64,000 bases of DNA from Limnovirga soli (GCF_013106755.1 NZ_WHPF01000013.1:113196-177195); one strand, 5' to 3'. Positions 23,187-34,595 are shown, numbered from the stretch's first letter. The notes: a model not told the origin generated them from the sequence alone. Numbers and translations are program-made.

Positions 23187-25637
23187 TTAACGCGGCGGGA
23201 CGGCGGCTTTACTCTTTTTTTTGCGGAACATTTTAAATACATCTAGTCCCACTTTTACCTTGCCATTAATGCCATTTTTGGCACGTAAAAAAATGCTTGG
23301 GCCAACTTTGGCATCGGTGCCCTGATTTACAATTACTTCATCAGCCTCCTGACGGGCCATATTACTAAGCGGTATTTGAATACTGATATCGGTACTGTCT
23401 TTAAAACTATAATTACCTTCTACATACATGGTGAGGGCAGTAGAATTGATTTCCATTTTATTGATAGTAATATTATCGCCATTGATGATAAGCCGGTCTT
23501 TTAAATCGGCAAATGAAACGGTGGAGAAATCACGTTTTTTAAAGAATTGTTTTTGAATATCTATTACCGGCTGGTAATTGATAAGGGCCCCTTGCTTTAT
23601 ATTAAAATCTACCACACCTCGCATAGATTTGGGTACTATTTTGCCTTTGTTGTTTAGCCCCATGGTTAAGCTGGCTTTGGTGTTCATTTTACCTTTTAGG
23701 TTTTTATAGGTAATGCCCGTTTGCCCAAAATTATTAAAGGCATAAAACACATTTCTAACATCTACATTGGTAAGGTTTAACTGCGCATTTACCTGGTGGT
23801 AATTGGAGTTTACCTGGTGTATTTTGCCTGTTACCAATACACTGCCTCCAGCATGAGATAATGAGGCTTTTTGCACTTCCCAATCATCTTGCTGAAACAG
23901 CAGTTTGGCTTCTACGTTTTGTGCCGTAAATTTTTCTAATTGGGCTTCGGTGGCGTTTAGATTTAGCTGCATATCGCCTTTTTCTAAGAGGTTATCTATA
24001 GCCAATGCTGTGGCGGCCAGTTTACCAATGCCTTTGCGGGTAGTAGTGGCTTTTTTGGTAGTAAGGGCCTGCGTAAAATCGTTTATGTTTAGCCGGGGTG
24101 TAAATACATTACAAGTAATATAGCTTTTGCCAGAATCCTGCAGGGCCACGCGGTTAAACTCGTTGCCGGTTATGGTAATATCAAAATGATTTTTTAATAC
24201 ATCGCAACTGATTTTTTCGGCAGTGATACTATTGGCCGATATGGCAATGCTTCCATTACAATTGGTAAAGTTGATATGCCTGGGCTCGTATACCAGGGTG
24301 CCATTGGTAAATGCAATAAAGGCGGTGACCTTTGATAACAGAGTAGCATCAGGTATTAAGGGACCTTTGTATTGTAAATTAAGGGAGGCATTACCATCTT
24401 TTAACGTGATGCTGCTTAGGGCCAATTGCTCGTCCAGCTGCTTAAATGTGCATTTGCTTCTAAAGTCGAATGAGAGCATGGGCGTTTTTAAATCGGTTAC
24501 CTGCAGGGTATCGGCATGTACGGGAATATTGCCCCAACTGGCATCCAGCTGTTCTATGAGTATTTTGCTATTGGCATCGCAAGGGGATATGCCGCGTAAT
24601 ACCTGATTGTTAAACACCCCGTAGAAGCTACAACTATTAAAGGCCACTACCGGTGTGGTTACCGTACTGTTTTTTACTACCCACCGCGCATTTACACGTG
24701 GCTCAGTATGATATGCCATGGGGCCACTAATGGTTACCACCAAACTATCCATGGGTTGGTGAATATCTATATTGCTAAGCTTTTTCTCCTGCTTTTGGGT
24801 AAGTATATGTCTGGCTAAAGCATAAGGTACTTTGGTGCTGTTTATCCCTATTCTAAAACTGGGCACATCCTTGAAATGAAAAGCACCCGCTACATTAAAT
24901 CTTTGTTTATTGATATACAGAGGGGTGGAATTAAAACTGATATCGCCGGTTGTCGTATTAAGCGCAATATGCCAGTTGCTGGCAGTTAATGTTTGGTTTA
25001 GCAGATAGCTGCCCTTGGCCAGGTTAAAGCCCAGGCCTTTTACCAAACACTCTTCAGTAAGTACAATGTCAAATATTGAATCTCTTTGTTGTATGCCTGC
25101 TTTTAGGGTAATGAAATTAAAAGCAAATAATTTGTTTTTAATGGCATCAGCAATAGCAATATCCAAATTGCGGCATTCTACTTTTTTTATGATCACTTGT
25201 TTGCCAGGGGCTTTACGGGAGGTGTCTTTTTTATTAAACACATTGGCGTTGTTATAGCCACTGGAATCTGTAGCAATATGTATACTGGCATCAGCTATAA
25301 CAAGTTTTGCAATTTCAGGCGAGGCATTAAATAGCTGTAACACATTCACCCTTATCGCAGCAGTACCTGCTTTTACTACCGGCTGATGGTGCAGTGTATC
25401 GCTAATGGTAATGCCGTATAAGTTAAGCGAAACGTTGGGGAAGGTGGTTAGCATAGAAATATCAATCGCATCTATATTTACCTTGCCATTGATAAGGTTA
25501 TCAATAGCCGCTTCCATTTTTTTGGTAATGGTTTCCCGGTTTAGTTGAATATACAGGGCTATAGAAAGATAGAGTGTAATAATAACACCCACTACCCATC
25601 CGGCTATTTTCAATGTTTTGATTAAATAGGTATTCAA
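23187..25637 (-). CDS. AsmA family protein
   Basis: 816 residues. One N-terminal membrane anchor (IAGWVVGVIITLYLSIALYI, about 12-31) is followed by the AsmA-type start of the large periplasmic domain (LINGKVNIDAIDISMLTTFP with NLYGITISD). The C-terminal region FNIKQGALINYQPVIDIQKQ with the LRI-type repeats is typical of bridge-like AsmA proteins. These are thought to span from inner to outer membrane and move phospholipids. The gene stands alone. A terminator at 25663-25683 separates it from the esterase gene upstream. Confidence 0.9.
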   Translation of the reverse strand: MNTYLIKTLKIAGWVVGVIITLYLSIALYIQLNRETITKKMEAAIDNLINGKVNIDAIDISMLTTFPNVSLNLYGITISDTLHHQPVVKAGTAAIRVNVLQLFNASPEIAKLVIADASIHIATDSSGYNNANVFNKKDTSRKAPGKQVIIKKVECRNLDIAIADAIKNKLFAFNFITLKAGIQQRDSIFDIVLTEECLVKGLGFNLAKGSYLLNQTLTASNWHIALNTTTGDISFNSTPLYINKQRFNVAGAFHFKDVPSFRIGINSTKVPYALARHILTQKQEKKLSNIDIHQPMDSLVVTISGPMAYHTEPRVNARWVVKNSTVTTPVVAFNSCSFYGVFNNQVLRGISPCDANSKILIEQLDASWGNIPVHADTLQVTDLKTPMLSFDFRSKCTFKQLDEQLALSSITLKDGNASLNLQYKGPLIPDATLLSKVTAFIAFTNGTLVYEPRHINFTNCNGSIAISANSITAEKISCDVLKNHFDITITGNEFNRVALQDSGKSYITCNVFTPRLNINDFTQALTTKKATTTRKGIGKLAATALAIDNLLEKGDMQLNLNATEAQLEKFTAQNVEAKLLFQQDDWEVQKASLSHAGGSVLVTGKIHQVNSNYHQVNAQLNLTNVDVRNVFYAFNNFGQTGITYKNLKGKMNTKASLTMGLNNKGKIVPKSMRGVVDFNIKQGALINYQPVIDIQKQFFKKRDFSTVSFADLKDRLIINGDNITINKMEINSTALTMYVEGNYSFKDSTDISIQIPLSNMARQEADEVIVNQGTDAKVGPSIFLRAKNGINGKVKVGLDVFKMFRKKKSKAAVPPR

Positions 25638-25662
25638 TTGGTGTTTTTTAGGAAAGTTAAAA

Positions 25663-25690
25663 TCCCCGCTGGTTTTGCGGGGACTTAATA
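25663..25690 (-). terminator. Terminator of the esterase gene
   Basis: TCCCCGC and GCGGGGA pair around a 7-base loop, with TTTT following on the minus strand. Confidence 0.8.
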
Positions 25691-25691
25691 T

Positions 25692-26423
25692 TTAAAACTT
25701 CGTATCAAGAATCATAGGTAACATGGCCCGCCATGTAGGCCAATCGTGTTTAACATCCGGGCCCCAAACACTTAGCTCGTGCCATATGCCTTTGTCCCAT
25801 AACACCTGAGAGAATCTTTTGTTGGCTTCGGGATCTTCAAAGTCGCCACTGCCGGTGTAAATATGAATATGGTTAGAGGCCTTTATTTTATCCAGGTACC
25901 ATTGATCGGTTAAATTGGGTATATAGTGGTAAGGGCTATTATAATATACCTGATCATCCCAAAAGCCTTTGGTGTATTCTGACAGGTCATAAACGCCACT
26001 CATGCTTATTACCCCATTAATGATATCCGGTCTTTTTAAAAACAGGTTCATGGCATGTAAAGCACCAAATGATGCCCCGCTGGTAAATACCATTGTATCT
26101 GGGCTGGTGGCATTTCTTATATAGGGTATTACCTCGTTAAATACATACTCATTAAACTGGTTTTGGCGAATGGCTTTATGTGCAGGCTCCATTTCGTTAT
26201 TCAGCCAGCTTTCGGTATTAATGCTGTTAATACTAAACACCCTTATTTTACCCGAGTTTATCAATGGTGCCAGCGCATCTATCAGTTGAAAACGCTCATA
26301 CTCCAGGTAATCTGCCGCTGCAGTGGGTACCAATAATACGGCAAAACCATAATGGCCATATGCCACCACAGGCATTTCTTTTCCTAAAGCCGGACTGTAC
26401 CAGGAACTAATTTCTCTACGCAT
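25692..26423 (-). CDS. Alpha/beta hydrolase (esterase-like)
   Basis: 243 residues. The nucleophile elbow SGASFGALHA (GxSxG, Ser about 117) and a late His in VKHDWPTW complete a likely Ser-Asp-His triad. The Asp is probably in GSGDFEDP. The fold resembles esterase D / S-formylglutathione-hydrolase-like proteins of Bacteroidota, some annotated as putative esterase. No signal peptide, so cytoplasmic. The start MRREISSWYSPALGKEM follows a short gap after the ParA gene; the two may share a promoter but are 73 bases apart. Confidence 0.85.
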   Translation of the reverse strand: MRREISSWYSPALGKEMPVVAYGHYGFAVLLVPTAAADYLEYERFQLIDALAPLINSGKIRVFSINSINTESWLNNEMEPAHKAIRQNQFNEYVFNEVIPYIRNATSPDTMVFTSGASFGALHAMNLFLKRPDIINGVISMSGVYDLSEYTKGFWDDQVYYNSPYHYIPNLTDQWYLDKIKASNHIHIYTGSGDFEDPEANKRFSQVLWDKGIWHELSVWGPDVKHDWPTWRAMLPMILDTKF

Positions 26424-26495
26424 TCAAAATAGGTTTTAAATAATAAATAAACACAAAGGCTGCGTGTAGCATGCCATTGTTATAATAGTTGATAA

Positions 26496-27233
26496 TTATA
26501 AACAGGTTTTCTTAATTTCTACCCAAAGGTCGCGATAACATTGTGCAGCATAGCTGCTGTTGGCATATTCAAAAACAGGCTGTTCGTGTGTGCCCATTTT
26601 TTCTACATCGCTCAGGTAAGGAATATAATTTTTAAAAAATACCTTGTCCTTATAAAACTGCTGCATTACTTCATTGTGCAGGTTTTTACGATGGTCTACC
26701 ATGCTAAAAAAACATTTTATCTTGCTTTGATCATAACCACTTTCTTCAAAATAGGCCACTACAGTTTCGTAAGATCGTATGGATAATGTAGTAGGTATAT
26801 TGGGCATCAGTATCCAGTCGGCCGCATTAAACACATTGTCATGCAATAGCGATATGCCCGGCGGGCAATCCAGTATTACCAGGTCAAATTGTTTTAGGCC
26901 GCCCAGCAGGCTTTTTAATTTTTTCTTACTTTGTTTTAGGCCATCTAGGGTAAGGTCTGCATTGCGTGCCGACATATCCGATGGAATTACCCATAAATTC
27001 TCAAATGCAGCATCCTGCACCGCTTCTTTTACCGATAATTCATCCGTAAACAATTTGCGGCTCTCGTTTTTGGTTTCGGCACTAACATGCATAAAAAACG
27101 AAGATGAGCCTTGAGGGTCTAAATCCCAAACAAGTGTTTTTAAGCCGTTGGCAGCGGCCAGGTAAGCAATATTTACTGCAGATGCAGTTTTGCCTACGCC
27201 TCCTTTCAGGTTATATAATGCTATAGTTACCAT
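26496..27233 (-). CDS. ParA-family ATPase
   Basis: 245 residues from MVTIALYNLKGGVGKTA. An upstream start at 27272 is unlikely since it adds an unrelated leader. The deviant Walker A KGGVGKTAS (about residues 9-17), a Walker A' region (DLDPQGSS) and the Walker B LVILDCPPG are present. ParA ATPases drive DNA or protein-cargo positioning. No ParB gene and no parS-like repeat is adjacent, so this is an orphan, as in cargo-positioning systems, or its partner is elsewhere. Confidence 0.9.
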   Translation of the reverse strand: MVTIALYNLKGGVGKTASAVNIAYLAAANGLKTLVWDLDPQGSSSFFMHVSAETKNESRKLFTDELSVKEAVQDAAFENLWVIPSDMSARNADLTLDGLKQSKKKLKSLLGGLKQFDLVILDCPPGISLLHDNVFNAADWILMPNIPTTLSIRSYETVVAYFEESGYDQSKIKCFFSMVDHRKNLHNEVMQQFYKDKVFFKNYIPYLSDVEKMGTHEQPVFEYANSSYAAQCYRDLWVEIKKTCL

Positions 27234-27360
27234 ACAATAAATATACTTAAAATTACGCCAAAATAGCCCCAAAATACAGGTTTACAGCAATTAAAATACT
27301 GCTGCAAAGGTAAGTGTTGCGGCTATTGTGGGCCGGGCAATGGTGCTATTATGTGGCATT

Positions 27361-27381
27361 ACTTGCGTCGCACTCTTGTAC
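27361..27381 (-). repeat. Dispersed repeat, copy 7 (best-preserved)
   Basis: ACTTGCGTCGCACTCTTGTAC (R) between divergent parA and gldB. It has outer GGGCCGGGCA (27329-27338) and outer right ACTATGCAGC (27391-27400), so it is a good reference copy of the complete unit. Confidence 0.92.
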
Positions 27382-27456
27382 GGCAACAATACTATGCAGC
27401 TATAAAATTCGTTTCTATTAACAATTATCAATTACATAAAACTGTTATTTCGCAAT

Positions 27457-28467
27457 ATGAAGCCAATCTTTTTCATTCTGGTTAGCAGCCTGTTATTATT
27501 ATCCTGTGGCAATGATAAAAATATCCCCGATGTATCAGCCATTGCCATCCAAACAGATGTACAACGTTTTGATAAGGATTTTTTCTCCATCGATACCAAT
27601 CGCCTGGAATCGTCATTACAACAACTGCAGCAAAAATACCCCACCTTTCTAAATGATTTTCTGTACAATATTATTGCCGTACCCCCACAGCCCGATAGTG
27701 CCCTGGTTAAAGTAAAGCAGTTTGTACACGATTATATGCCCATATACGATTCTGCCCAGCAACAATTTGCCTCATTCGATAAAACCGCTGCCAGCATTAA
27801 AAAGGGTTTACAGTTTACCAAATACTATTTCCCCGATTATAAACTTCCTGCCCATATTGTAACATTTGTGGGCCCCGTAGAAGGCTATGCCAATGTGTTA
27901 ACCTCTACCGGATTGGCTGTAGGCTTGCAATTATACCTGGGCAAAAACTTTTCCGTGTATCAAAACGAGTATATACAGGAGGTATACCCGGCCTACCAGT
28001 CAAGGCGGTTTGAGCCGGATTATATTGCCGTAAATTGTATCAAAAATATTATTGATGATATATACCCCGCCACCCATGCCGATATGCCATTGGCTTATCA
28101 AATGGTTGAAGCGGGTAAGCGTTTGTATTTGCTGGATAAGCTATTGCCCGAATTGCCCGATTCTTTAAAAACGGGCTATACCCAATTACAGTTAGAAGGT
28201 TGTTACGATAATGAAGGCATGATATGGAATTACTTTTTACAAAACAATTTGCTCTACGCCACCGATGCTGCGCTAACACGTGATTATATGAACGATGCAC
28301 CAAAAACCGAAATGCTGGGCCCCGGTTCCCCCGGTTTTATTGGTCAGTTTACAGGCTGGCAAATGGTAAGAAAATGGATGGAAATTAAACCTGCCACCAG
28401 TTTGCAGCAGTTAATACAAACCCCCGCCAAACAAATTCTTGAAGAGGCAAAATATAAGCCAAAATAG
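27457..28467 (+). CDS. gldB: Gliding motility lipoprotein GldB
   Basis: 336 residues. A lipoprotein signal peptide MKPIFFILVSSLLLLSCGND with lipobox LLSC is followed by the GldB-type domain (VQRFDKDFFSIDTNRLESSL, then ...FVGPVEGYANVLTSTGLAVGL-type block, and DYMNDAPKTEMLGPGSPGF near the end). In Flavobacterium johnsoniae, GldB is essential for gliding. In this phylum it is also kept in non-gliding species. Lipid-anchored in the envelope. The gene stands alone between divergent parA and the convergent histidine kinase. Confidence 0.9.
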   Translation: MKPIFFILVSSLLLLSCGNDKNIPDVSAIAIQTDVQRFDKDFFSIDTNRLESSLQQLQQKYPTFLNDFLYNIIAVPPQPDSALVKVKQFVHDYMPIYDSAQQQFASFDKTAASIKKGLQFTKYYFPDYKLPAHIVTFVGPVEGYANVLTSTGLAVGLQLYLGKNFSVYQNEYIQEVYPAYQSRRFEPDYIAVNCIKNIIDDIYPATHADMPLAYQMVEAGKRLYLLDKLLPELPDSLKTGYTQLQLEGCYDNEGMIWNYFLQNNLLYATDAALTRDYMNDAPKTEMLGPGSPGFIGQFTGWQMVRKWMEIKPATSLQQLIQTPAKQILEEAKYKPK

Positions 28468-28480
28468 TAGTAAACCTATT

Positions 28481-28608
28481 TGGGCGTTGCCCTACCGGGC
28501 CGGGCTTTACGCTGCAAGTCCTCGCCACTGGCGTGCCTGCGGGCTTTACGCTGCAAGTCCTCGCCACTGGCGTGCCTGCGGGCTTTACGCTGCAATCCCT
28601 AACGCAAC
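28481..28608 (+). repeat. GC-rich repeat, with 39-bp tandem duplication
   Basis: It starts GGGCGTTGCC and ends CCCTAACGCAAC. The 39-base unit beginning CGGGCTTTACGCTGC is present twice (28501-28539, 28540-28578) and once in shortened form. Two more copies of the family lie at 52598 and 54195. Confidence 0.85.
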
Positions 28609-28675
28609 TTATAATATATGATTATATACAGCCAAGCCAGCCTGTATTTATTGCCGCCATTATAACCAAACCCTG

Positions 28676-28692
28676 AAGTGTGCGACGCAAGT
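28676..28692 (+). repeat. Dispersed repeat, copy 8 (chimeric)
   Basis: AAGTGTGCGACGCAAGT (F) with outer GCCGGGCCC at 28715-28723. Read in reverse, its right half TTCAGGGTTTGGTTATAATG is that of the variant family at 38.1, 42.5 and 59.1 kb, so this copy joins halves of two subfamilies. Confidence 0.85.
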
Positions 28693-28724
28693 AAAGCACA
28701 ATAGATAATCAGTTGCCGGGCCCA

Positions 28725-29819
28725 TTAATCCCTAAATGAAATAATAAAAGTAGTGCCTTCGTTTATTTTGCTTTCTACCTCAATATGGCCGCCTAAGCTG
28801 GTAATATGGTTGTACACCAGATAAAGGCCAATGCCCTTGCTATCTATGTGGTGGTGAAATTTTTGGTGTAGCCCAAATATTTTGTCTTTAATTTTTTCCA
28901 TATCAAACCCCAGCCCGTTATCCGTTATCAGCAATTGGCTAACGCCAAACACTTTTCTTGAGCTGATGGTAATTACCGGTAAACAATCTGGCCGGGCATA
29001 TTTTATGGAATTGCTAATTAAGTTTAGAAAAATACTTTCCAGATAGGCTTTATTAAATGATACAACTGGTAAGGCAGTAAAATTGCTGTTAATGGTGGCT
29101 TTTGCTTTTTGTAATAAGGAACTTAAACCTTGCTGTACTATTTGCAAACTTGCCTGCAAATCAAGTGGTTCAATTTTTTCGTTCAGGCCGTCTTTGGTAC
29201 TTAGCGAGTCAATATAATTATTAAGTGTTTGCTGCAAACCTTCACTGCCTAATTGCAGCAGTTTTATTAACTGCAGCGTTTCTTCGTCGCTTATTTTTGA
29301 TAGGTCTAAAAAACTAAAAATAGCCAGTAAATTATTCACCGGCGATCTTAGGTCGTGGGAAGTGGTATAGGTTAATTGTTTTAAGTCTTTATTGTTTTTG
29401 GTAAGATTGGCCAGTAGCGCATTCCGCTCCTGCTCTAATTGTTTTTTATGCGTAATATCTTTGGCAATAGCAAAAATAAGTTTATCGCTTTCTACTGATA
29501 AAGAGGTCCAGGATAACCATACAATCTCACCACTTTTGGTTACATAACGGTTTTCAAAATTTAAAAGGGGGTTGCTGTTGGTAAGCTTTTCCCTTGCTTT
29601 GGCAGTAACATTTCTGTCATCTGGGTAAACAAAATCATCTATGGGGTGGGAGAGTAATTCTTCGTTTGTATAGCCTAACAAAGCAGAAACCGATGGATTG
29701 ATTCTTTTAAAATAACCATCATAACCGGCAATACAAAGCAGGTCTAACGAGATTTCGAAAAATAATTCGAAAGCATATGCATTATCTGGATTGTTATTCT
29801 GTGTAACCGGTTTAATCAT
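28725..29819 (-). CDS. PAS-domain sensor histidine kinase
   Basis: 364 residues: PAS (about 15-125, CIAGYDGYFKRINPSVSALL), a coiled-coil linker, H-box TYTTSHDLRSPVNNLLAIF, then HATPase with N box LNLISNSIKYARP, G1 TDNGLGFDMEKIK and G2 KGIGLYLVYNHI. No membrane segments, so cytoplasmic. No response regulator is adjacent, so the kinase is orphan or signals through a distant partner. PAS-HK proteins without TM are common in Bacteroidota. The catalytic set is complete, so it is likely active. Confidence 0.9.
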   Translation of the reverse strand: MIKPVTQNNNPDNAYAFELFFEISLDLLCIAGYDGYFKRINPSVSALLGYTNEELLSHPIDDFVYPDDRNVTAKAREKLTNSNPLLNFENRYVTKSGEIVWLSWTSLSVESDKLIFAIAKDITHKKQLEQERNALLANLTKNNKDLKQLTYTTSHDLRSPVNNLLAIFSFLDLSKISDEETLQLIKLLQLGSEGLQQTLNNYIDSLSTKDGLNEKIEPLDLQASLQIVQQGLSSLLQKAKATINSNFTALPVVSFNKAYLESIFLNLISNSIKYARPDCLPVITISSRKVFGVSQLLITDNGLGFDMEKIKDKIFGLHQKFHHHIDSKGIGLYLVYNHITSLGGHIEVESKINEGTTFIISFRD

Positions 29820-30307
29820 GATTTATCACATTTCACGCTTCTGTTTTTGTCAGCCAGTTTTTTGGGTATATGTATAAAAGAATCCCTATCCAATTATAAG
29901 CGCTGTGTTGCAAAAGCAGCTTATAACATTAATAATGCAATCTTAACAAGGTGAAATTTACCTCAACCCGGGTTATTGTTTGGTAAAATGGAATACAGCA
30001 AATGTACTACTAATTCATCCAGGGTAGGCGCAGGTAATTCATGGCTTTCCCATTTAATTGCCAATTAACGATTCTTGTTTTCATATGCACTTTTTTTTAA
30101 GGCGAATATATAGCTGCTGGCTAAAATACTTAATTTTTAAAAAACTTGTAGGGTTTGCTTTTTATATATGTCAAATATTCCACATGTTTTGAAGGCTTGT
30201 TGTACCAGAGAGTAAAATTGCATAGGTTTTATTGCACAAAAATTCAGATTTATTGTTTAGGTGCTATAAAACCTAATTAAAAAGTTACCCTTTGTACTGA
30301 AGGATGA

Positions 30308-30322
30308 ATTGTGCGACGCAAG
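30308..30322 (+). repeat. Dispersed repeat, copy 9 (short)
   Basis: ATTGTGCGACGCAAG (F) with the CAAG side eroded. A TGGCTGGC block follows about 20 bases later. Confidence 0.7.
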
Positions 30323-30365
30323 CGGCGGTGCCATTTTTACTTTGGCTGGCTACAATATACTGCAA

Positions 30366-30393
30366 CAAAAAAGCAACTCCTAAGAGTTGCTTT
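30366..30393 (-). terminator. Terminator of glpF
   Basis: AAAGCAACTC and GAGTTGCTTT form a 10-bp stem with a 4-base loop, then TTTTTT on the minus strand. Confidence 0.85.
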
Positions 30394-30412
30394 ATACCTT
30401 TTTTTACTTTTT

Positions 30413-31120
30413 CTAATTAACTACCTGATACACAATTGCAGCTAATACCGCACCTGCTATGGGGCCTAGAACGGGTACCCAGCTATAACCCCAATCGCTG
30501 TCTCTTTTTTGCTTAATGGGCAATAGTGCATGCATAATACGCGGACCTAAATCACGTGCCGGATTGATGGCATAGCCTGTTGGTCCGCCTAAGCTTAAAC
30601 CAATAGCCAATACCAGTAATGCAACCGGTAAAGCATCTAAAGCACCCAGGCTATTGCTTGATTTGGTAATAAACAAAATGGCCAGCATAAATACAAATGT
30701 GCCAATAAGTTCAGTTAAAAAGTTGTGCAGCAAATCGCGTTTGGCGGGTGAGGTACAAAACACACCCAGTTTGGTATCTGCATCAGCTGTTTCATCAAAA
30801 TGTTGTTTGTAAGCCAGCCACATAATAGCTGCACCCAGCATAGCACCCAGCATTTGGGCCAATAAATAGGCGGGTACATCCTGCCAGTTAAACTTACCTG
30901 CATATGCCAGTGCAATGGTTACAGCCGGATTTAAATGCGCCCCGCTGGCAGCTGCAGAGGCATATACCCCTACAAATACGGCCATAGACCAACCTATGGT
31001 AATAGAAATTAGTCCGCCATTATTCCCCTTGGTTTTGCTAAGAATTACATTGGCTACCACACCATCGCCCAAAACAATGAGTAATGCTGTACCAACAAGT
31101 TCGCCGATAAATGGAGTCAT
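30413..31120 (-). CDS. glpF: Glycerol uptake facilitator (aquaglyceroporin)
   Basis: 235 residues, six membrane helices and both NPA boxes: HLNPAVT (N64) and AINPARD (N186). The Asp following the second NPAR (D190) is characteristic of glycerol facilitators rather than pure water channels. It lies third in the glpK-glpD-glpF cluster, 30 bases from glpD's stop, so uptake, phosphorylation and oxidation of glycerol are coupled. The gene ends in a strong terminator. Confidence 0.93.
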   Translation of the reverse strand: MTPFIGELVGTALLIVLGDGVVANVILSKTKGNNGGLISITIGWSMAVFVGVYASAAASGAHLNPAVTIALAYAGKFNWQDVPAYLLAQMLGAMLGAAIMWLAYKQHFDETADADTKLGVFCTSPAKRDLLHNFLTELIGTFVFMLAILFITKSSNSLGALDALPVALLVLAIGLSLGGPTGYAINPARDLGPRIMHALLPIKQKRDSDWGYSWVPVLGPIAGAVLAAIVYQVVN

Positions 31121-31149
31121 GATCGTTAGAGATTTTTATGATGAAGGTT

Positions 31150-32646
31150 TTAAGAAAGTACATATTGGTTGGCCACACGGGTAAAATCGGCTACCTGAGT
31201 AGCAATCCATTCCTCGTTTTTGCCCAATAAAGCCGCCATGGTATTTGCCACCATAGGTGCCAGTTCAATGGCTGCCTGCGCATCTAAAAACAAAACCCTT
31301 GTTCTTCTTGCCAGCACATCTTCTAAGGTTACTGCCATTTCTTCCAGTACAAATTGTGTAATTGCTTCAGTTGTTATGGTAGTATTGGGGGTTTGTAACA
31401 ATTCAGTGCCGGTTACTGAATTGGGTTTATTTTTTGCTTTGCCAATAGGCAGTGTTTTGGTAATGCAATTTTGCTTGGGCAGTTTGGCCACAAAAGCGGC
31501 ATTATTTACCACATCTTCCGCCATTTTGCGATAGGTGGTCCATTTGCCACCGGTTACTGTAACAAGCCCTGCTTTAGACACCAGAATGGTATGATCCCGG
31601 CTAAGCATGGAGGTGGTTTTGGCTCCTTTTTTTTGTACCAGTGGCCTTAAACCAGCAAACATACTCCGCACATCAGACCGGTTTATTTCCTTTTCCAAAT
31701 ACAGGTTGGCATGATGCAATACAAATGCTATTTCTTCTTCCAGCGGCGTTGGCTCAAAAGAAATTTCATTCAGCGGGGTATCGGTGGTACCCAACACTAC
31801 TTTGTTATGCCAGGGCACAGCAAACAGTACTCGGCCATCATCGGTTTTAGGTATCATCATCGCATTATTGCCAGGGAAAAAATGTTTATCCACCACCAAA
31901 TGTATACCCTGCGATGGGGCAACCATTTTTTCTTCCTCTGGTTCATCCATTTGCATAATCGCATCGGTAAAAACACCGGTAGCATTTATTACTGCCTTGG
32001 CCTGTAAGGTGTACGACACATTATTTACCGTATCCTCAGCTATTACTCCACATACCCGATTATCTTTTTTAACCAGTGCCGTCGCACTGCAATAATTTAT
32101 TATGGTGGCTCTGTTTTCAGCTGCAGTTACTGCCAGTTCCACAGCCAGCCGGGTATCGTCAAACTGACCGTCGTAATATAAAATGCCGCCGCTAAGTTTG
32201 GCGGCATTAATACCGGGCAATGCGGCCACCGTTTGTTTTTTATTTAAAATCCTGGTTTTGCCAATACTTAATTTGCCTGCCAGTATATCGTACACTTTAA
32301 GGCCAATGCCATAAAACCATTTATCATAAAAACTGTAAGCTGGTACCACAAAAGCAGCTTTATCTGCCAGGTGCGACGCATTTTGTAGTAAATAACCACG
32401 TTCCCGCAAAGCTTCCATTACCAGTTTAATATTGCCCTGTGCCAAATAACGTACACCGCCATGCACCAGTTTGGTAGAGCGGCTGGAGGTACCTTTTGCA
32501 AAATCATATTTTTCAATCAACAGGGTTTTATACCCACGTGTGGTGGCATCTACGGCAGCACCAAGGCCGGTTGCACCGCCGCCAATAATAATAATATCCC
32601 ACTCTTCTGTTGCTGCCAGTTGTTGCAGCATATGCTCCCTGTTCAT
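31150..32646 (-). CDS. glpD: Glycerol-3-phosphate dehydrogenase (FAD, respiratory)
   Basis: 498 residues. FAD-binding GGGATGLGAA (22-31), the substrate region GTSSRSTKLVHGGVRYLAQG (about 51-70) and the C-terminal domain match aerobic GlpD. It oxidises sn-glycerol 3-phosphate to DHAP and passes electrons to quinones on the inner membrane face. It lies between glpK (upstream, 193 bases with repeat copy 10 between) and glpF. A sequence resembling the repeat core at 32372 is inside the coding region and coincidental. Confidence 0.95.
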   Translation of the reverse strand: MNREHMLQQLAATEEWDIIIIGGGATGLGAAVDATTRGYKTLLIEKYDFAKGTSSRSTKLVHGGVRYLAQGNIKLVMEALRERGYLLQNASHLADKAAFVVPAYSFYDKWFYGIGLKVYDILAGKLSIGKTRILNKKQTVAALPGINAAKLSGGILYYDGQFDDTRLAVELAVTAAENRATIINYCSATALVKKDNRVCGVIAEDTVNNVSYTLQAKAVINATGVFTDAIMQMDEPEEEKMVAPSQGIHLVVDKHFFPGNNAMMIPKTDDGRVLFAVPWHNKVVLGTTDTPLNEISFEPTPLEEEIAFVLHHANLYLEKEINRSDVRSMFAGLRPLVQKKGAKTTSMLSRDHTILVSKAGLVTVTGGKWTTYRKMAEDVVNNAAFVAKLPKQNCITKTLPIGKAKNKPNSVTGTELLQTPNTTITTEAITQFVLEEMAVTLEDVLARRTRVLFLDAQAAIELAPMVANTMAALLGKNEEWIATQVADFTRVANQYVLS

Positions 32647-32737
32647 GTATCTTACTATTTTAAATACTAAGGCTTAAATTTCCGTTCTTCTTACATACAA
32701 TGTTATGTACCTGGCAGCTGATTTACAATTATACCCA

Positions 32738-32757
32738 TTTGCGTCGCACTCTTGTGC
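32738..32757 (-). repeat. Dispersed repeat, copy 10
   Basis: TTTGCGTCGCACTCTTGTGC (R) inside the glpK-glpD gap. Outer CCTGGCAG (32710-32717) and outer right TGCAGCAA (32772-32779). Confidence 0.85.
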
Positions 32758-32838
32758 GTTCTGTTCTTTTTGCAGCAACTTTAATTGCTAACCAGATATA
32801 TAAGGTCTTAAAAGGTAAACAGTGTACAAGAGGTATAA

Positions 32839-34356
<1,518 letters not shown>

Positions 34357-34530
34357 TCAATATAGTGATTTGTTGAGAACTGAAAAAAATGTACACTGTG
34401 TTATTGCCCTTTATTAATAAATAATTTTTGTTGTGACTTGTATGTAGGCTTTTATCCTGAAATTTTATAATGATTTAGAATGCAGTATGATGCAGTTGTA
34501 GAGATTGTTTTTGCTGCTTATTGGCCTGGC

Positions 34531-34549
34531 GTACAAGTGTGCGACGCAA
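34531..34549 (+). repeat. Dispersed repeat, copy 11
   Basis: GTACAAGTGTGCGACGCAA (F) between glpK and the CPBP gene, with outer GCCCGGCTC (34573-34581) and, on the other side, TTGCTGCT (34511-34518). Confidence 0.9.
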
Positions 34550-34595
34550 CGGCTGCTGAATGTATTACCAGTGCCCGGCTCATAAAAAAATGGTA

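Larger units (their letters stand above)
29820..30412. other. 592-bp intergenic region
   Basis: Holds repeat copy 9 and the glpF terminator. The remainder is AT-rich, with no ORF, tRNA or clear promoter that I can support. Confidence 0.4.

Noticed and set aside
28385..28621. ORFs across the 39-bp tandem repeat
   Set aside because: They are only translations of GC-rich repeats, on both strands.
32366..32385. Core-like GTGCGACGCATTTT inside glpD
   Set aside because: It lies within a conserved coding region, lacks the outer blocks and the CAAG side, so it is a chance match.
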